Assembly: GCA_017531505.1 (NCBI GenBank) | Contig: JAFXKX010000012.1 | Location: 1-63,684 of the forward strand | DNA from: Clostridia bacterium | GTDB lineage: Bacteria; Bacillota; Clostridia; Christensenellales; Christensenellaceae | Reading direction: 5' to 3' | Length of the DNA stretch: 63,684 nucleotides | Shown here: positions 45,617-55,139 of the stretch, one piece after another | How the letters are laid out: the number at the start of each line of letters is the position of its first letter | How positions within the stretch are numbered: position 1 is the first letter of the stretch | Notes under the pieces: model-generated | Seen by the model: the letters and a program-made list of their open reading frames with translations, nothing else | What the model was told of the DNA's origin: nothing | Databases searched by the model: none | Program-made: the position numbers and the translations under genes

Positions 45617-46681
45617 TTAAGAATCTGCGCTGTCTGCATCCTCCGGCATCACTTCCGGGATATATACCGGTGCCAACGTGGAAGTCAGGTCTATGGTACC
45701 ACCGCTGAATCCCTCATTTGCGATCGTTTCGCGGATCTCGTCCAGCCACAAAAACTTCTTTTCCAGATCGTTTGCCTGACCGATACAAATGTTTATCCCT
45801 TCGTCCAGCCGCAGCCATACCTGATTGACATTGGTCACATCAATAGTCTGCATCTGCAAATGCTGATCTGCTGCACACAACGCTGTCGATACTTTGCGCA
45901 GCACATCCTGTTTATAGGTATCTGTTGTACGGATCTCTGCACCCAGCACGTATTCCGTAACCTCCAGACCTTCTACTACAGGCAGATCGGTTCCTTCCTT
46001 TTTCTCCACATGACCCAGAATCAATCCGTTGGCATCCACTTTTACATACGTGTTTGCAAAGGAGAAACAAGCGGCTTCCTGCCGTTCTGTTACCCGGATT
46101 GTAATGCCTGTGGGAAATCGATATTTCACATCTTCAAATATAAAGTGCGGGTCTTTTTCTATCTGTTCCTCAATTTCTTTTTCATTCAGCTGAAAGATAC
46201 TGTCGCCTGTCTGAATTCCGGATAACTCTATAACGCGGCCCGCTTCCGACCATTGATTTCCCTCTACACGGATATCTCGCACACGCAGCAATACATACAG
46301 CAATGTCACCAGCAATGCAGCTGCGGCAATCCCGATCAACACGCGCAGTGCCAACATCCTGCGTTTTTGTTTACGCAGCGCTGCCTTACGCATCACTTTC
46401 ACTTCGCGCTCTTCCGGTGTCTGCATTTCCTCCTGAGCGATCGCCTGCTGTCTGCGCTGTTCTCTGCGCAGTTCCAATGCCAGTTCTTTTTCTTCCCGTA
46501 CACGCCGTTTTTCAGCTTTCCCTTCAAAACGATGCAGATCTGCCTCTTCCCTGCGTGATCTCCGGGTCGATCTGCGCCGGCCTTCTGTCTCTATACGGAT
46601 CGCAGTATCCTGCGGCTGCACGGTTTCCTGCAGAGGAGCGGTATGCAGTTTTCTTCTGTTTTCACGCCTTTGATTTGCCAT
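45617..46681 (-). CDS. ftsQ: Cell division protein FtsQ/DivIB
   Basis: Bitopic divisome protein that, with FtsL and DivIC, links septal wall synthesis to the ring. A very basic and acidic cytoplasmic N-terminus of about 105 residues (Arg/Glu-rich, probable coiled coil) precedes one membrane span (about 109-130). The POTRA domain (VRDIRVEGNQWSEAGRVIELSG ... RFPTGITIRVTER) and the beta domain follow. 354 residues. It is separated from ftsW by the parE-parC genes. AAAGGATAAATT precedes the ATG. Confidence 0.92.
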   Translation of the reverse strand: MANQRRENRRKLHTAPLQETVQPQDTAIRIETEGRRRSTRRSRREEADLHRFEGKAEKRRVREEKELALELRREQRRQQAIAQEEMQTPEEREVKVMRKAALRKQKRRMLALRVLIGIAAAALLVTLLYVLLRVRDIRVEGNQWSEAGRVIELSGIQTGDSIFQLNEKEIEEQIEKDPHFIFEDVKYRFPTGITIRVTERQEAACFSFANTYVKVDANGLILGHVEKKEGTDLPVVEGLEVTEYVLGAEIRTTDTYKQDVLRKVSTALCAADQHLQMQTIDVTNVNQVWLRLDEGINICIGQANDLEKKFLWLDEIRETIANEGFSGGTIDLTSTLAPVYIPEVMPEDADSADS

Positions 46682-46718
46682 AATTTATCCTTTGCTGCAT
46701 TCGCAATCATTGTCTTTT

Positions 46719-46724
46719 ATTATA
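46719..46724 (-). promoter_or_regulatory. Probable -10 box for ftsQ-vanZ
   Basis: TATAAT, 37 nt upstream of the ATG. The -35 at 17-nt spacing is weak (TTTTCC), so the assignment is tentative. It is divergent from the parE promoter. Confidence 0.4.
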
Positions 46725-46771
46725 TAATAGTTTTGCATATAGGAAAAGTCTTTTACGATAATCAAACAAAA

Positions 46772-46801
46772 TTGGACGACTGATAATATTTGTAGTATAA
46801 T
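46772..46801 (+). promoter_or_regulatory. Promoter of the parE-parC operon
   Basis: TTGGAC (46772-46777), 18-nt spacer, TATAAT (46796-46801), about 38 nt upstream of the start codon. Confidence 0.75.
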
Positions 46802-46839
46802 AAATTGTTGTATTTTTCAGATTATCACAGGAGGTCTTT

Positions 46840-48786
46840 ATGGCACAATCCTATACTGTTTCAGATATTCAGGTACTGGAAGGGCTGGATGCCGTCCGCA
46901 AACGTCCCGGTATGTATATCGGCTCCACCGGTTACCGTGGCCTGCACCAGATGTTGTGGGAGGTCGTAGATAATGCGATCGACGAGGCTGCCAACGGTTA
47001 TGCCACAAAGGTAGATGTATGTCTGTACCCGGACGGTAGTGTATCTGTTGAGGATAACGGTCGCGGTATCCCCGTAGGTATCCATCCGGAACTGAAAATC
47101 TCCGGTGTTGAACTTGTATTCAGCAAGCTGCATGCCGGCGGCAAATTCAATAACGAAAACTATGCTTATTCCGGTGGCCTACACGGTGTTGGCGCCAGCG
47201 TTGTCAACGCGCTGTCCACTTGGCTGAAAGTAGAGATCTGCCGCGACGGGTATCGTCATGTGCAGGAATTCCATTCTTATGAGGAAAACGGCCGGATTCA
47301 TGCAGGTCAGGCAAAAACGCCGCTTCAGAAAATGGAGAAAACCGATAAACACGGCTCCAAGATCACCTATATGGCAGATCCTCGTGTCTTTGACGAAGTG
47401 CAGGTGCAATTTGACAGAGTCAGCCGCCGTTTGCGTGAACTGGCATTTTTGGTCAAAGGTGTGACCATCACCCTTACCGACCTGCGCGAAGCACAGCCCA
47501 AAAAACTGGAATTCTGTTATCTTGGCGGTATTGTAGACTTTTTGATAGATATGAACACAGACCGTCAGGCACTGCACCCCATGCCTATTCATTTCAGCGG
47601 TGAAAAGAACGGCATTCTTGCAGAAGTGACCATGCAATATGTTGATACCGATAAGGAGTATATCTACTCTTATGTCAACAACATTGCCACCGGCGAGGGC
47701 GGCACCCATGAAACAGGCTTCAAGATCGCATTGACCAAAGTCATGAACGACTACATGAAGAATGTAGCCGCAGCCGTCAAAGAAAAGTTGTCCTTCGAGG
47801 GAGAAGACTACCGCGAAGGTCTGAGTGCCATTATCTCCGTCAAAATGAAGGAAGTACAGTTTGAAGGTCAGACCAAAACACGCCTCGGCAACCCCGAAGC
47901 CCGTGTAGCTGTGGAAGCCATCGTCACGGAAGGACTTTCTCAGTATCTGCAAAACCTCAACAACACCGCTGTATGCACCAAGATTGCAGAAAAGGCCATC
48001 ACTGCCGCAAAATCCCGTATTGCCGCACGCAAAGCCAAGAAAATCGAGCGTGAAAAAAGCAAGGCGGACTCTGCACCGCTGGTTGGTAAACTGTCCAGCT
48101 GCACCGGGAAAAAGCCGGAACTCAACGAGTTGTTTATCGTAGAGGGAGACAGTGCAGGCGGCAATGCCAAAATGGGGCGCGACCGCCGTTTTCAAGCGAT
48201 CCTTCCGCTGCGCGGCAAACCGCTCAATGTAGAAAAAAAGCGCATCGAGCAGGTATTGCAAAATGAAGAATTCCGTTCTATCATCACCGCGCTCGGAGCC
48301 GGCTTTGATAAGTCATTCAATATCGAAAACATTAAATACCATAAGGTCATTATACTGGCCGATGCAGACCAGGACGGTGCACATATCCGTGCCATTCTGC
48401 TCACTTTCTTCTTCCGCTATTTCCGTCAGCTGATCGTGGACGGTCATGTATTTATTGCACAACCGCCGCTGTACAGCATCCGCAAAGGCGGAAAAACCGT
48501 CTGGGCCCACACCGAAAAGCAGTTGACAGAAGCCAAAGCACAGATGGGCAGAGGCGCCGAGGTCAAGCGTTATAAAGGTCTTGGCGAAATGAGCAAAGAG
48601 CAGCTGTGGGAAACCACGCTGGATCCTAACGGACGCGTACTTATGCAGGTGACCATGGAAGACGCAGCTGCCTGCGACCACATCGTGTCCACCCTGATGG
48701 GCGATGCCGTAGAACCCCGCAAACAATATATCAGCGAGTATGCAAACTTCAACAAACAGGACAAGTTTGCCGGCAATGTACTCTGA
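46840..48786 (+). CDS. parE: Type IIA topoisomerase subunit B (ParE/GyrB-like)
   Basis: ATPase subunit of a topoisomerase IV or gyrase-like enzyme. GHKL ATPase motifs: EVVDNAIDEA, DNGRGIPVG, GGLHGVGASVVNALS; transducer; Toprim with VEGDSAGGNA, PLRGKPLNVEKKR and DADQDGAHI. 648 residues, close to ParE and non-inserted GyrB. It is plus strand, opposite to all its neighbours except parC. I call it ParE because its partner lacks a GyrA box, but the GyrB/ParE split is hard to make by eye. CAGGAGG precedes the ATG. Confidence 0.88.
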   Translation: MAQSYTVSDIQVLEGLDAVRKRPGMYIGSTGYRGLHQMLWEVVDNAIDEAANGYATKVDVCLYPDGSVSVEDNGRGIPVGIHPELKISGVELVFSKLHAGGKFNNENYAYSGGLHGVGASVVNALSTWLKVEICRDGYRHVQEFHSYEENGRIHAGQAKTPLQKMEKTDKHGSKITYMADPRVFDEVQVQFDRVSRRLRELAFLVKGVTITLTDLREAQPKKLEFCYLGGIVDFLIDMNTDRQALHPMPIHFSGEKNGILAEVTMQYVDTDKEYIYSYVNNIATGEGGTHETGFKIALTKVMNDYMKNVAAAVKEKLSFEGEDYREGLSAIISVKMKEVQFEGQTKTRLGNPEARVAVEAIVTEGLSQYLQNLNNTAVCTKIAEKAITAAKSRIAARKAKKIEREKSKADSAPLVGKLSSCTGKKPELNELFIVEGDSAGGNAKMGRDRRFQAILPLRGKPLNVEKKRIEQVLQNEEFRSIITALGAGFDKSFNIENIKYHKVIILADADQDGAHIRAILLTFFFRYFRQLIVDGHVFIAQPPLYSIRKGGKTVWAHTEKQLTEAKAQMGRGAEVKRYKGLGEMSKEQLWETTLDPNGRVLMQVTMEDAAACDHIVSTLMGDAVEPRKQYISEYANFNKQDKFAGNVL

Positions 48787-48807
48787 TCATAGGAGCAAGC
48801 AAGTTTT

Positions 48808-51219
48808 ATGAAAGAAGAGCTCAAAAATATTATCCGTACACCGCTGGAAGACGTCATGCATGACAGCTTTATGCCGTATGCCGAGTATGTTATTCTGGAA
48901 CGTGCGATCCCCCGCGTAGAAGACGGCCTCAAACCGGTACAGCGACACATCCTGTTTGCAATGCACGAGATGCAGATCCTGCCCACCGGAAGCCATAAGA
49001 AATGTGCCCGTATCGTTGGTGAGACCATGGGTAAATATCACCCCCATGGTGACTCCAGTATTTACGAAGCTCTCGCCCGTATGGCGCAGGATTTCTCTAT
49101 GAGTGCTCCGCTGATCGACGGCCAGGGCAACTTTGGCTCCATAGACGGAGACGGTCCTGCAGCGATGCGTTATACCGAAGCACGTATGGCACCTATCGCT
49201 CTGGAAATGCTGCGAGATCTGGATAAAGATACCGTCCCCTTCCAGTTGAACTTTGATGACTCCCTGAAGGAACCCACTATCCTGCCCAGCCGGTATCCCA
49301 ATATACTGGTCAACGGCTCTACCGGTATTGCGGTCGGTCTGGCTACCAATATCCCGCCGCACAATCTGAAGGAAGTGGTCAACGGCGTTTGTTACAGACT
49401 CAAAAACCCAGACTGTTCCCTGCAGGAAGTCATGAAGTATATCAAAGGCCCGGATTTCCCCACAGGCGGCGTTTTGCTGCCCGGCGACGGTATTATCGAT
49501 GCATATAGCACCGGTAAGGGAAAAATCAATCTGCGCGCCAAAGTAGACATCGAAAAAGGCCGCAACGGCAAAACCCTGCTGGCCATCACCGAATTGCCTT
49601 ATGAAGTACGCGAGTCCGCAATGCTGCGCAAAATAGAAAGTCTGCGTGTTTCCCGTAAAGAACTGTTCTCCGGCATCTCTGATGTGCGCAGCGAGACAGA
49701 CCGTTCGGGTATCCGTGCTGTCATCGAACTGAAAGCCGGTACCGACGCCAACAAGATCCTGGATTGTCTCTATAAATATTCGGATCTGCAGATCTCTTAC
49801 GGCATCAATATGGTCGCCATCGCAGACGGCCAGCCCAAGCTGCTCGGTCTGCTGCAGATACTGGACTATTATATCGCTCATCAGAAATCTGTTGTCACCA
49901 ATCGTCTGCAGTTTGACAAAGAAGCCGCAGAGGAGTGCGCTCACAAACTGGAAGGTTTGATCCAGGCGGTACTCAATATCGATCAGGTCATCGCTATTGT
50001 TCGATCCTCTGAAAACGCCCGTGCCGCCCGTACCAACCTGATGCAGGAATTGCACATCACCGGCGTTCAGGCACAAGCCATTCTGGATCTGCGTCTGGCA
50101 CGTCTGACCAAACTGGAAGTCATCACGCTGGAGCAGGAATATGACGAGGTCACCAAAGAATTGCAGGAGATCAACGCCATTCTCAATTCCGAAGAAAAAC
50201 TGATCGATCTGATCATCAAAGAGATGACCCGTATCGCTGCCAAGCACGGCGTTGCCCGCCGCACCCCCATTTCTTCGGAAACCGGCGAAGTTACCATTGA
50301 TGAAGAGCACTTCAAAGTAGTAGAAGAATGCGCTGTCATTCTCACAAGAGGCGGCCAACTCAAGCGTATGAGCAAAAAGGCGCTCACCCGCGGCGCCGAA
50401 TCCGGTGAACCCGAATTCAAAAATCAGCCGCTGAAGATTCTGGAAACCAACAGTGATGCAAAACTGTGGGCATTCACCAATCTGGGCAATCTGTATGCCT
50501 TCCCTGTGGAAGATATCCGTGAAGCACGCTATAAAGATGCGGGCAGTGCCATCAATACTGTTTTGCCCGGCGTTGTCAAAGGTGAGAAGATACTGCATCT
50601 GTGCCTGCCGGATGAAAAGGGACAGTATCTCTTCATCACTACCGGCGGCAAAGTCAAACTGGTAGACGGCGCAGAACTTGCCGCAAAGAAAGCACGCATT
50701 GCAGCCTGTGGGCTGGCAGAGGGAGATACCTTGCTTGCATTGGAAAAAGCGGATCCCAAAAAGCCCAACTTGCTGCTTATTACCGCAAACGGTATGTCTA
50801 TTTGCTTTGAGAAGAGTTCTATCCCCCAGCAGGGGCGTACGGCAAAAGGTGTCGGCGGTATCACATTGGCCAAAGGTGATACACTGCGCTTTGCATTCCA
50901 GACCGACGACAAAGGCAGTATCATCTGCTTCAGTGACGAAGGCTATGTCAAACAAAGCCACATGGATGCCTTTGCATTGCAGGGCAGAAACGGACGCGGC
51001 AGCAAATGCTTTGCATGGCAGAAGAATCATGCCAACGGTACCGAAGTGATCGCAGCCTTCTACATCCAGTCTGCGGCGGCCTTTGAAGCCCGTTCGGATC
51101 TGGATCTTCCCTATCACGTTTCTTCCTCTCAGATTCCTTATGAAGACCGTACCTCTTCGGGCATCAAACTGATCCCCAATATGAGCGGCGAACTGTTGGA
51201 AAGTATTATCCAACTTTAA
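48808..51219 (+). CDS. parC: Type IIA topoisomerase subunit A (ParC/GyrA-like)
   Basis: DNA cleavage and rejoining subunit. The N-terminal breakage-reunion domain includes the quinolone-region motif [23 protein letters not shown], where the serine that is altered in resistance is intact, and the catalytic tyrosine in AMRYTEARM. The C-terminal beta-pinwheel (from about residue 505) has blades such as [10 protein letters not shown], but I find no QRRGGRG-type GyrA box, which favours a decatenase (topo IV) over a gyrase. 803 residues. 21 nt after parE, ending at a bidirectional terminator. Confidence 0.88.
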   Translation: MKEELKNIIRTPLEDVMHDSFMPYAEYVILERAIPRVEDGLKPVQRHILFAMHEMQILPTGSHKKCARIVGETMGKYHPHGDSSIYEALARMAQDFSMSAPLIDGQGNFGSIDGDGPAAMRYTEARMAPIALEMLRDLDKDTVPFQLNFDDSLKEPTILPSRYPNILVNGSTGIAVGLATNIPPHNLKEVVNGVCYRLKNPDCSLQEVMKYIKGPDFPTGGVLLPGDGIIDAYSTGKGKINLRAKVDIEKGRNGKTLLAITELPYEVRESAMLRKIESLRVSRKELFSGISDVRSETDRSGIRAVIELKAGTDANKILDCLYKYSDLQISYGINMVAIADGQPKLLGLLQILDYYIAHQKSVVTNRLQFDKEAAEECAHKLEGLIQAVLNIDQVIAIVRSSENARAARTNLMQELHITGVQAQAILDLRLARLTKLEVITLEQEYDEVTKELQEINAILNSEEKLIDLIIKEMTRIAAKHGVARRTPISSETGEVTIDEEHFKVVEECAVILTRGGQLKRMSKKALTRGAESGEPEFKNQPLKILETNSDAKLWAFTNLGNLYAFPVEDIREARYKDAGSAINTVLPGVVKGEKILHLCLPDEKGQYLFITTGGKVKLVDGAELAAKKARIAACGLAEGDTLLALEKADPKKPNLLLITANGMSICFEKSSIPQQGRTAKGVGGITLAKGDTLRFAFQTDDKGSIICFSDEGYVKQSHMDAFALQGRNGRGSKCFAWQKNHANGTEVIAAFYIQSAAAFEARSDLDLPYHVSSSQIPYEDRTSSGIKLIPNMSGELLESIIQL

Positions 51220-51232
51220 TCTATCTGTGTAC

Positions 51233-51265
51233 AAAAAAGAGACCGTAAAAACACGGTCTCTTTTT
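51233..51265. terminator. Bidirectional terminator between parC (+) and ftsW (-)
   Basis: AAAAAGAGACCGTG arm, short A loop, complementary arm, T-tracts on both strands, placed between two convergent stops. Confidence 0.92.
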
Positions 51266-51282
51266 ATATGCTTTGAAATCAT

Positions 51283-52707
51283 TTATCGTCTTCTGCTGCG
51301 GCGATTACGCTTCTTCTGCTCTATCGTATATTGTTCCTGCCGGCGTTTCTTTGCATCAAGACCACGCTTACGGCCGTCATTGCCTTTGGGTGCTGCCACA
51401 ACAAAGGGAATGCTCCGTTTCTTATCCGGGATCGGTGCTGTACTCTGTTTGGAAACATTGAGTATCATACCGACCATCGCCATAAATACAACGATCGCCG
51501 ATCCGCCGTAACTGATAAAGGGCAATACAACACCGGTCGTAGGCAGCAAACCAATGGTTACCATGATATTGACACATACCTGAATCGCCAATGCCGCTGT
51601 ACAGCCGCCAGCGATCAGCATACCCGTAAGATCGGGGGCATTCATTGCAGTCACCACACCGCGCCAAATCAGCAGTGCAAACAATGTGATCAGCAGCGCG
51701 CATCCGACCAAGCCCAACTCTTCGGCAATGATCGCAAAAATAAAGTCTGATTCGCGGAAGGGCAGATACAGGAGTTTCTGCATACTGTTGCCCAACCCTC
51801 TGCCAAACAATCCGCCTGCACCGATGGAGTACAACGACTGCTGCAGCTGCCATCTGCTGGCCGGGTCGGCCTTATCCGGGAAATACGCACCCAGCAAACG
51901 CTGCACACGGTAAGGTGCAATGATCAGCATGATCATAAACAATACGGCTGCTCCCGCAAAGAAGAGAGCAACATGTTTGCCGGGAAGCCCCGCAATGATC
52001 AGCATACAGAGTGCCAATGCCAAAATACATACAACAGCGCTCATATTCGGGTGTGTAAGGATAATACCGCCCATAAATCCCAACATAGCGATATACCATC
52101 CGTATCCGCGGAAGGATTTTGCACGTTTGGGTTCCAATCCCAACGAACAGGCCAAAAAGATGATCACACCGATCTTGGCAACTTCAGAAGGCTGAATACT
52201 GATACCCAGATTGATCCATCTACGGGAACCGTTGATCTCAACACCCAACGGGCTCCATACCAGACCCAGCATAACAATAGAAGCAGCCAATATATACCAA
52301 TACGGTCTTTTTGTAATGGGATTTCTCCGATACCGCTGGATATCCAGGCGCTTTTCATCGTAATCAAACGCCAAAAAATTATGATAATCGAATTTGGCAA
52401 AGAAAAACAGAGCAACGGCACCAAACCCTACGCACATCAATTGTTTGAGGAAATAATAGGCCTGCGATTCACCGTTGACTTCCGAAACATAATAACTGGA
52501 GGAATACACCATCACCAGTCCAAATGCCAGCAGCATCATTAAAAACACAACAATAGCATAGTCGATATGGCGGCGGTATTCCACGCGCTTTTCTACCTCA
52601 ACTACATTCTTTGCCTGTGTTGCTGCAGGTCTTGTCTGTTTGCGGGCCTGCCGTCTGTCGGAATCTCTTCTCCCCCGACGATCCGGCATCTGTATAATTT
52701 TGCCCAT
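51283..52707 (-). CDS. ftsW: Peptidoglycan polymerase FtsW (SEDS family)
   Basis: Septal peptidoglycan glycosyltransferase working with the adjacent class B PBP. About 10 membrane segments follow a basic cytoplasmic N-terminus of about 45 residues. The SEDS signature is present (GSRRWINLG; FAIIAEELGLVG; NIMVTIGLLPTTGVVLPFISYGGSA). Extra basic residues at both ends make 474 residues, longer than many FtsW. It is the last gene of the mraZ-to-ftsW run, 24 nt after murD. Confidence 0.95.
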   Translation of the reverse strand: MGKIIQMPDRRGRRDSDRRQARKQTRPAATQAKNVVEVEKRVEYRRHIDYAIVVFLMMLLAFGLVMVYSSSYYVSEVNGESQAYYFLKQLMCVGFGAVALFFFAKFDYHNFLAFDYDEKRLDIQRYRRNPITKRPYWYILAASIVMLGLVWSPLGVEINGSRRWINLGISIQPSEVAKIGVIIFLACSLGLEPKRAKSFRGYGWYIAMLGFMGGIILTHPNMSAVVCILALALCMLIIAGLPGKHVALFFAGAAVLFMIMLIIAPYRVQRLLGAYFPDKADPASRWQLQQSLYSIGAGGLFGRGLGNSMQKLLYLPFRESDFIFAIIAEELGLVGCALLITLFALLIWRGVVTAMNAPDLTGMLIAGGCTAALAIQVCVNIMVTIGLLPTTGVVLPFISYGGSAIVVFMAMVGMILNVSKQSTAPIPDKKRSIPFVVAAPKGNDGRKRGLDAKKRRQEQYTIEQKKRNRRSRRR

Positions 52708-52731
52708 AGTGTGCTCCCTTCCTTTATCGTT

Positions 52732-54087
52732 TTACAATGCCCGTACGATTTCCTTAAAGATATCTCCGCGCTGCTCAAAGTTTGCAAACATATCCCAGCT
52801 AGCACATGCAGGGGAAAGCAGTACTGTGCCGCCCTTGGGTGCTGCATGATATGCCGTATGCACCGCTTCTTCAAATGTATCTGCCGTCATAATATTGGCT
52901 ACGCCGGCCTTGTTTGCCGCTGCAAGGATCTTCTCCTTCGTCGCACCCAATACCACGATCCCGTGAATATGTTCGGTAAAATGTGCGAACATTTCATCAA
53001 ATTCGCTGTGTTTATCGTAACCACCCAAAATCAGAATGGTAGGCTTTGTCATAGTTTCGATCGCCTTGATGGTAGAATCGGGGTTTGTACCCTTGGAATC
53101 GTTGATAAAGGTGACCCCGTTCACCTCTTTTACAAACTCAATACGGTGTTCCACACCCGGGAATGTCTGTAATGTATATGCTACCGTCTCTGCAGCTATG
53201 CCCATACTCATTGCGAGGCAGGTCGCTGCCAATGCATTCTCCAGATTGTGATTGCCGGGAATGCGGATAGATGTGATATCGCACACTTCGCTTTCTTTCC
53301 CGTCCAGACGGAAAACAATTTTCCCATCCCGTACAAAAGCACCTTCTTTTACTTCCTGTTTTCTGCTGAACATCAGCAAACGGGAATGGATCTTGTCAGC
53401 CTGTGCAGCAGTGATCGGATCATCCAGATTGAGGATCGCAAAATCATCAGCCTGCTGGTTTTCAAACGCTCTCATTTTGCAATAGGTATAATACTCCATA
53501 TTGCCAAAACGATCCTGATGGTCTTCTGTTACATTGAGCAGTGCAAATGCACGGGGGCGGAACGTCTCGATCGTCTCCAGCTGCAGCGCTGCGATCTCTG
53601 CCACGATGGTTTCTCCTTCTTTGCTTTCCAAAGAATGTTCGCAGATCGGCAGTCCGATATTGCCCAGCACATAGGTAGGCTCTCCTGCGTTTTTAAAGAT
53701 CTCTCCGGTCAGCGCAGTGGTCGTGGTTTTACCATTGGTGCCGCCGATACCTACAAACGTTGCACTTGCGGTGGCATAGCCCAGTTCGATTTCGGAGATC
53801 ACCTTTTTCCCGCTCTGTACGGCATTCTGAATAAACTGCAGTTTCACAGGTACACCGGGGCTCAGCACCAGCATATCTGCCCACTGTTCTGCCTCAATAC
53901 CGTCCGTCCCCAAAAAGCTTACAGCGCCGTCTGCCAGCAGCTGATCCACTATGGAGTTATTCAATTCCTGCTGCGTTTTTCTATCGTACAGCGCCGTTTT
54001 GGCGCCCAATTTCATCAACAATTTTCCTGCGGAGAGGCCGCTCTTCGCCATACCTACAACCAGTACTTTTTTATCCTGATAATTCAT
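52732..54087 (-). CDS. murD: UDP-N-acetylmuramoyl-L-alanine:D-glutamate ligase MurD
   Basis: Adds D-Glu to UDP-MurNAc-L-Ala. N-terminal VVGMAKSGLSAGKLL, ATP loop GIGGTNGKTTTTALTGE (about residues 115-130), NVTEDHQDR, HRIEFV and NDSKGTNPDST motifs. 451 residues, complete. Between mraY and ftsW as in most Firmicutes. Confidence 0.97.
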   Translation of the reverse strand: MNYQDKKVLVVGMAKSGLSAGKLLMKLGAKTALYDRKTQQELNNSIVDQLLADGAVSFLGTDGIEAEQWADMLVLSPGVPVKLQFIQNAVQSGKKVISEIELGYATASATFVGIGGTNGKTTTTALTGEIFKNAGEPTYVLGNIGLPICEHSLESKEGETIVAEIAALQLETIETFRPRAFALLNVTEDHQDRFGNMEYYTYCKMRAFENQQADDFAILNLDDPITAAQADKIHSRLLMFSRKQEVKEGAFVRDGKIVFRLDGKESEVCDITSIRIPGNHNLENALAATCLAMSMGIAAETVAYTLQTFPGVEHRIEFVKEVNGVTFINDSKGTNPDSTIKAIETMTKPTILILGGYDKHSEFDEMFAHFTEHIHGIVVLGATKEKILAAANKAGVANIMTADTFEEAVHTAYHAAPKGGTVLLSPACASWDMFANFEQRGDIFKEIVRAL

Positions 54088-54102
54088 AGTGCACTCCTTA
54101 TC

Positions 54103-55077
54103 TTATCCGATCAGCAAAATGCTCAGCAAGCACGCTGCCACAGTGATCAGGGTATATACAGATACGATCTTTGTCTCATGTACACCCTTCAATTCATAAT
54201 GATGATGCAGAGGCGCCATCTTAAAGATACGCTTTCCTCTCAGTTTGAAGCTGCCGACCTGAAGAATACAGGAAATACTGGACAGCATAAACATCAGACC
54301 CATCAGGGGGATCAGCAGCTGCAGTTTGGAATACATCGCCAGCATAGACAATGCGCCGCCCAACAGGAAGGAACCGACATCGCCCATCATGACCTTTGCG
54401 GGATACGTATTGTAACGCAGATAACCCATTACTGCACCCAGCAGCATACCTGCAAACAACATACCGTCTTTACCCAGTTCGGTATTGGCACCCATCAGCA
54501 TAAAGATAATGACAAATGCTGCCGCATCCACGCAGGTAACACTGCCTGCCAAACCGTCCAGACCATCGGTCAGGTTGACACTGTTGGTCAGTGCGATCAT
54601 AAAGATCACATTAAAGGGGATATACCAGATACCCAGATCGATACATTGACCCCAGACAGGAATATACAGTTCGCTGCCGATCTCAGGTGTGCAGTACGCG
54701 TATACGGCTGTCAACGTACCAAAGAACAACTGCAGCACAATCTTCTGCCATGCACGCAGACCTTTTGAATTTTTCTCCAAAACCTTTTTCAGGTCATCGA
54801 TCAGACCAATGATAGAGAATGCCACGCTGCCGATGATCGCCGCCCAAAGGTGTACACTTACCGCATCCATAAAGATCAATGCGGTGACGATCATTGCCAG
54901 TGCAATAAAGATGCCGCCCATAGTGGGGGTTCCGCTCTTTACAAGATGCGACTGCGGACCATCATCACGGATCGGCTGACCGAATTTCAGGCGATGGAGC
55001 AGCGGAATTACAAAGTGGCCCAATGCCAAGGCCGCTGCAAAAGAGACCAAAATTGTCAATAAAATCTGTGTATGCAT
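54103..55077 (-). CDS. mraY: Phospho-N-acetylmuramoyl-pentapeptide transferase MraY
   Basis: Makes lipid I from UDP-MurNAc-pentapeptide and undecaprenyl phosphate. About ten membrane segments, with SGTPTMGGI, GLIDDLKK and the catalytic NSVNLTDGLDGLAG. I chose ATG 55077 (324 residues) because GAAAGAGGAATTT precedes it; the six-codon longer form covers that binding site. A strong hairpin lies between murE and this gene. Confidence 0.97.
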   Translation of the reverse strand: MHTQILLTILVSFAAALALGHFVIPLLHRLKFGQPIRDDGPQSHLVKSGTPTMGGIFIALAMIVTALIFMDAVSVHLWAAIIGSVAFSIIGLIDDLKKVLEKNSKGLRAWQKIVLQLFFGTLTAVYAYCTPEIGSELYIPVWGQCIDLGIWYIPFNVIFMIALTNSVNLTDGLDGLAGSVTCVDAAAFVIIFMLMGANTELGKDGMLFAGMLLGAVMGYLRYNTYPAKVMMGDVGSFLLGGALSMLAMYSKLQLLIPLMGLMFMLSSISCILQVGSFKLRGKRIFKMAPLHHHYELKGVHETKIVSVYTLITVAACLLSILLIG

Positions 55078-55093
55078 AAATTCCTCTTTCCGC

Positions 55094-55131
55094 AAAATAA
55101 GCGCGCCCGATTTACACGGCGCGTTTATTTT
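55094..55131. repeat. 14-bp hairpin between murE and mraY
   Basis: AAAATAAGCGCGCC and its partner GGCGCGTTTATTTT around a 10-nt loop, one G-U pair. It ends in TATTTT, so it could act as an attenuator inside the dcw operon or protect a processed mRNA end. Confidence 0.6.
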
Positions 55132-55139
55132 ACAAACTG

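Noticed and set aside
48787..51282. 831-codon open frame on the minus strand across parC
   Set aside because: Exactly antisense to the well-supported parC gene, with no recognisable motif. Long antisense frames are common opposite biased coding sequence.
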